64,000 nt of DNA from Ailurus styani (lineage: Eukaryota > Chordata > Mammalia > Carnivora > Ailuridae), in contig LNAC01000164.1 of NCBI GenBank assembly GCA_002007465.1, positions 382,666-446,665 on the forward strand, given 5' to 3'. Position numbers and translations under genes: made by a program. The notes below the pieces were generated by a model. That model saw only the letters and a program-made list of their open reading frames with translations. It was not told the DNA's origin and ran no database searches. The first letter of the stretch is position 1, and each line of letters opens with the position of its first letter. Below, piece by piece: positions 61,838-64,000 of this stretch.

Positions 61838-63300
61838 GGAAGAATTAATCGTGTTAAAGTGTCCATACTACCCAAAACAGTCTACAGATGCAATGGAATC
61901 CTTATCAAAATACCAACAACATTTTTCATAGAACTAGGATAAATAATACAGAAATTTGTATGGAAACACAAAAGACCCGAAATAGCCAAAGCAAACTTCA
62001 GAAGGAAGAACAAAGCTGGAGATAGCATTAATTCCAGGTTTCAAGATATATTACAAAGTTGTAGTAATCAAAATAGTATGATGGCACAAAAACAGACACA
62101 TAGATCAATAGAACAGAATAGAGAGCCCAAAGACAAACCCATGCTTCTAGGGTCAATTGAACTACAATAAAGGAGGCAAGAATATACATCAGAGGGGCAC
62201 CTGGGTGGCTCAGTTGGTTAAGTGTCTGCCTTAGGCTCTCGGGTCATGGTCCCAGGGTCTTGGGATCGAGCCCCGAATCCGAATCCAGCTCCCTGCTCAG
62301 CAGGGAGCCTGCTTCTCTGGTTCCCTCTACTGTTTCCCTACTTGTGCTCTCTCTCTCTCTGTCAAATAAATAAAAAAAAATCTTAAATAAAAAAAGAATA
62401 TACGGTGGAAAAAAAGACCATCTCTTCAATAAATGGTGCTGGGAAAACTGGACCAGTTACTTACACCATATACAAAAATAAACTCAAAATGGATTAAAGA
62501 CCTAAATGTGAGAACTGAAACCCTAAAACTCCTAAAAGAAAACACAGGCAGTAATTTCTCTGACATTGGTCTTGGTAACATTTTTCCAGATATGTCTGCT
62601 CAGGCAAGGGAATAAAAGCAACAATAATCTATTGGGACCACACCAAAATAAAAAGGAAAGGAAATTAAAAGTGAAGAAAACCATGAACCAAGTGAAAATG
62701 TAACCTACTGAATGGGAGAAGATATATGCAAGTGCCAGATCTGAGGAAGGGTTAATATCCAAAATATGTGAGGAACTTATACAACTCAACACCAAGAAAA
62801 AAAGCAAACATTCCGATTTAAAATGGCAGGGGACCTGAATAGATACTTTTTTTTCAAAGACATCCAGATGGCCAACAGACACATGAAAAGATGCTCAACA
62901 TCACTGGTCCTCAGGGAAATGCAAATCAAAACCACGATGAGATACCACCTCACACCTGTCAGAAGGACTAGAATCAGAAAGACAAGAAATAACAAGTGTT
63001 GGCGAGGATGCAAAAAAAAAAAAAAAGAATGCTTGTGAACTATTGGTGGGAATGCAAACTGACACGGCAACTATGGAAAACAGTCTGGAGTGTCCTTAAA
63101 AGGTTTAAAATAGAAATATCATACGATCCAGTAATCCCACTACTATTAACCCAAGGAAAATAAAAACTCTAATTCATAAAGATCCATGCACTCCTATGTT
63201 TATTGCAGTATAGATATGGAAACAACCCAAGTGTCCACTGATGCGTGAAAGAAGAAAATGTATATGAATATATATACACAAATATATATAGAATATATTT
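61838..63300 (+). mobile_element. L1 LINE, 5'-truncated: end of ORF2 and start of 3' UTR
   Basis: The sequence follows L1 from 'gaagaattaatcgtgttaaa' through 'gatagcattaattccaggtt', 'caagtgtccactgatgcgtg' and into the 3' UTR. ORF2 is interrupted by stops, frameshifts and a SINE, so no reverse transcriptase or endonuclease can be made; only the C-terminal part is represented. The L1 ends near 63300, where a SINE and an opposing L1 follow. Confidence 0.9.
62188..62393 (+). mobile_element. CAN-SINE inserted in L1 ORF2
   Basis: A TSD core AAGAATATAC lies at 62178-62187 and 62394-62403. An 'atcagag' stretch lies between the left TSD and the 'gggcacctgggtggctcag' head. Older caniform-type body ('gttggttaagtgtctgcctt'). 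Confidence 0.93.
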
Positions 63301-63310
63301 TTTGCTGTTT

Positions 63311-63511
63311 TTTTTTTTTAAAGATTTTATTTATTTATTTGGCAGAGAGAGAGAGAGAGAGATCACAAGTAGGCAGAGAGGCAGGCGGAGAGAGAGGGAA
63401 GCAGGCTCCCCACTGAGCAGGGAGCCCGATGTGGGCCTCGATCCCAGGACCCTGAGATCATGACCTGAGCCGAAGGCAGAGGCTTTAACCCACTGAGCCA
63501 CCCAGGCGCCC
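63311..63511 (-). mobile_element. CAN-SINE, young mustelid-type
   Basis: A perfect 15-bp TSD TATTTTTTGCTGTTT lies at 63296-63310 and 63512-63526. Confidence 0.97.
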
Positions 63512-63529
63512 TATTTTTTGCTGTTTTGT

Positions 63530-63892
63530 TTCAAATTTTTATTTAAATTCTAGTTAGTTAACATACAATATAATAGCGTTTTCAGGAGTGGAATTCAGTG
63601 ATTCATCACTTACATATAACACCCAGTGCTCATCATAACAAGTGTCCTCCTTAATGCCCATCACCCATTTAGTCCATCCCCCTGCCCACCTCCCCTCCTT
63701 CAGCCCTCAGTTTGTTCTCTATAGTTAAGAGTCTCTTATGGTTTGCTTCCCTTTCTTTCTTCTTCTTTTTTCTTCTTTTTTTTTTTGTCTTCCCATATGT
63801 TCATCTGTTTTGTTTTTTAAATTCCACATATGAATGAAATCATATGGTGTTTGTCTTTTTCTGACTTATTTCACTTAGAATAACACACTCTA
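63530..63892 (-). mobile_element. Carnivore L1 3' UTR, antisense
   Basis: 'ctagttagttaacatacaat', 'gattcatcacttacatataa', 'cacccagtgctcatcataac' and 'ccacatatgaatgaaatcat' are the complement of the carnivore L1 3' end. The tail side is at 63530. It is opposed in orientation to the L1 at 61838-63300. Confidence 0.87.
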
Positions 63893-64000
63893 GGGGCGCC
63901 TGGATGGCTCAGTGGGTTAAAGCCCTTTGGCTCAGGTCATGATCTCAGGGTCCTGGGATCGAGCCCTGCACTGGGCTCTCTGCTCGGCAGGGAGCCTGCT
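63893..64000 (+). mobile_element. CAN-SINE, cut by window end
   Basis: 'ggggcgcctggatggctcag' head, shortened 'gggttaaagccctttggctc' and 'gatcgagccctgcactgggc'. The CT block and tail lie outside the window. Confidence 0.95.

Noticed and set aside
61838..63250. Functional L1 reverse transcriptase
   Set aside because: The copy is 5'-truncated, split by a SINE and frameshifted.
61838..63892. Twin-priming inversion of a single L1
   Set aside because: In twin priming the inverted 5' part lies on the side away from the tail. Here the sense segment lies on the tail side of the antisense segment.
1..64000. Known microRNA genes
   Set aside because: I looked for mature sequences of common conserved families (for example let-7, miR-9, miR-10, miR-34, miR-126) and found none. 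Novel hairpins cannot be judged by eye.

Overview
This window is nuclear DNA from a carnivoran mammal, most likely a mustelid (weasel, ferret, mink, otter or badger group). The evidence is the repeat content: at least 25 tRNA-derived carnivore SINEs (CAN-SINE/SINEC type). Their heads read 'cctgggtggctcag', usually with the mustelid-like 'tgggttaaagcctctgcc' variant, and they end in a CT-rich block and an (AAATA)n/AAATCTTT tail. There are also carnivore-type L1 3' ends and old mammal-wide MIR, L2, MER5 and MaLR elements. Two single N positions (31181 and 34019) show that this is a draft genome assembly.

I found no protein-coding gene, rRNA, tRNA or CRISPR array that I can support. No open reading frame exceeds about 211 codons, the longer ones run through SINE, MIR or L2 sequence or have equally long shadows on the other strand, and none resembles a protein family I recognise. 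The window reads as intergenic or deep intronic DNA.

Layout. Positions 1-30 kb are GC-rich and mostly unique, with many decayed MIR/L2 copies, few SINEs and scattered regulatory-looking blocks. These include homeodomain-type AT motifs near 6.4, 8.5, 21.7 and 28.0 kb, a TATA-like/CpG-enriched segment at 10.96-11.28 kb, an NRF1 palindrome at 6.85 kb and a perfect RFX X-box palindrome at 21.81 kb. Positions 19.4-20.4 kb hold nested and tandem SINEs. Positions 29-34.3 kb are a retroposon-rich zone with an insertion consisting only of a T-rich tail, a 26-base tailless SINE head, a GAAA microsatellite grown from a SINE tail, and a 227-bp exact duplication across an assembly gap. Positions 34-45 kb are again mostly unique with MIR/L2, an RFX plus ZNF143 motif pair at 38.4 kb, and unique AT-containing blocks at 41.7 and 43.2 kb. 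Positions 45-53 kb carry two related LTRs, each hit by its own SINE, and an antisense MaLR LTR. Positions 53-61 kb hold unique sequence with two long blocks that look like conserved non-coding DNA (56.4-57.05 and 60.5-60.8 kb). Positions 61.2-64 kb are L1 sequence in opposing orientations with further SINEs.

No genes are present to work together. The only functional hypothesis I can offer is that several unique blocks are cis-regulatory elements of a gene outside the window. That is inference from motif content, not from alignment. Repeat names were assigned by eye from remembered consensus patterns. Boundaries flanked by target-site duplications (TSDs) are exact to within a few bases; boundaries of old MIR/L2 copies are approximate.
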